Assembly (NCBI GenBank): GCA_004555155.1
Contig: SFJH01000025.1
Span: 1-34,099 of the forward strand
Reading direction: 5' to 3'
Length of the DNA: 34,099 nt
From: Clostridiales bacterium
Lineage (GTDB): Bacteria > Bacillota > Clostridia > Christensenellales > Aristaeellaceae
Below, piece after piece: positions 34,002 to 34,099 of the stretch. The notes below the pieces were generated by a model, which was not told where the DNA came from, did not search any database, and saw only the letters and a program-made list of their open reading frames with translations. Position numbers and translations under genes: made by a program. The stretch's first letter is position 1. Each line of letters begins with the position of its first letter.

Positions 34002-34099
34002 GGCTCTGTCACAACAAATGGTTGATTTTTGACGAGAAATAGCGTATAATAATAGTAAGAAACAGTACCACCGAAGGAGGTAATTGGATATGCCTACTA
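34002..34099 (+). mobile_element. Probable left end of an insertion sequence with transposase start
   Basis: From GGCTCTGTCACAAC the sequence becomes distinctly AT-rich. It carries a promoter (TTGATT 34022-34027, 17 bp, TATAAT 34045-34050), a strong AAGGAGG ribosome site at 34074-34080 and an ATG at 34090 starting M-P-T before the window ends. A compact promoter-RBS-ORF right behind a GGCTCTGT terminus is typical of insertion sequences. I think of the ISL3 group, but cannot confirm it from 98 bases. Confidence 0.6.
34090..34099 (+). CDS. Start of a gene cut by the window edge, probably a transposase
   Basis: Only ATG CCT ACT and one base are present, preceded by AAGGAGG at nine bases and its own promoter. 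Identity as transposase is inferred from the IS-like terminus at 34002. Confidence 0.45.

Overview
The window looks like a high-GC chromosome segment from an anaerobic Firmicute, most likely an uncultured gut Clostridia lineage. This rests on strong GGAGG ribosome sites, a perfect CIRCE operator before groESL, clostridial-type DnaX and GroEL, Cys4 zinc-ribbon plus membrane-anchor proteins, and dispersed GC-rich intergenic repeats. The order or family cannot be fixed from sequence alone.

Positions 1-24100 hold one long run of eleven genes on the minus strand, read from a clear promoter at 24069-24097 and leaving the window at position 1. In transcription order they are: a 1177-aa tubulin/FtsZ-like GTPase, a 670-aa unknown protein, a membrane VWA protein, a 195-aa unknown protein, a zinc-finger P-loop GTPase, two paralogous large proteins of the GTPase-associated (GAP1-like) type (one carrying a roughly 400-residue charged coiled coil), a zinc-ribbon/membrane/transglutaminase-like protein, a degenerate VWA-like membrane protein, a canonical VWA membrane protein, and a secreted repeat protein cut by the window edge. 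Tubulin-like protein + VWA + distinct GTPase matches the core of the FtsZl-2 membrane-remodelling system that Makarova and Koonin predicted. The GTPase and GAP1 parts resemble the GTPase-centred conflict systems described by Burroughs and Aravind. The version here adds several exported components suited to a Gram-positive surface. I consider this the exciting system of the window. Its function is inferred, not shown.

Positions 24264-27064 hold two divergent housekeeping genes, murG (minus) and dnaX (plus), with a shared promoter region. Positions 27065-28024 are a gene-free block: two GC-rich repeats in one orientation, about 500 bp of less GC-rich hairpin-rich DNA, then two copies of the repeat in the opposite orientation.

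Positions 28069-30385 hold groEL and groES (minus) under a perfect CIRCE/HrcA operator, unusually separated by a copy of a second repeat family. A dCMP-deaminase-type gene follows on the plus strand, and its last 21 or so codons lie inside an inverted copy of that same repeat. Then come about 3.5 tandem 140-bp repeats (30902-31375), followed by a small plus-strand operon: a zinc-ribbon membrane protein with a Tyr/Asp repeat, a YbjN-like protein and an M24 aminopeptidase. The right edge holds a perfect 20-bp hairpin, a truncated second copy of it, and the probable left end and transposase start of an insertion sequence that interrupts that copy.
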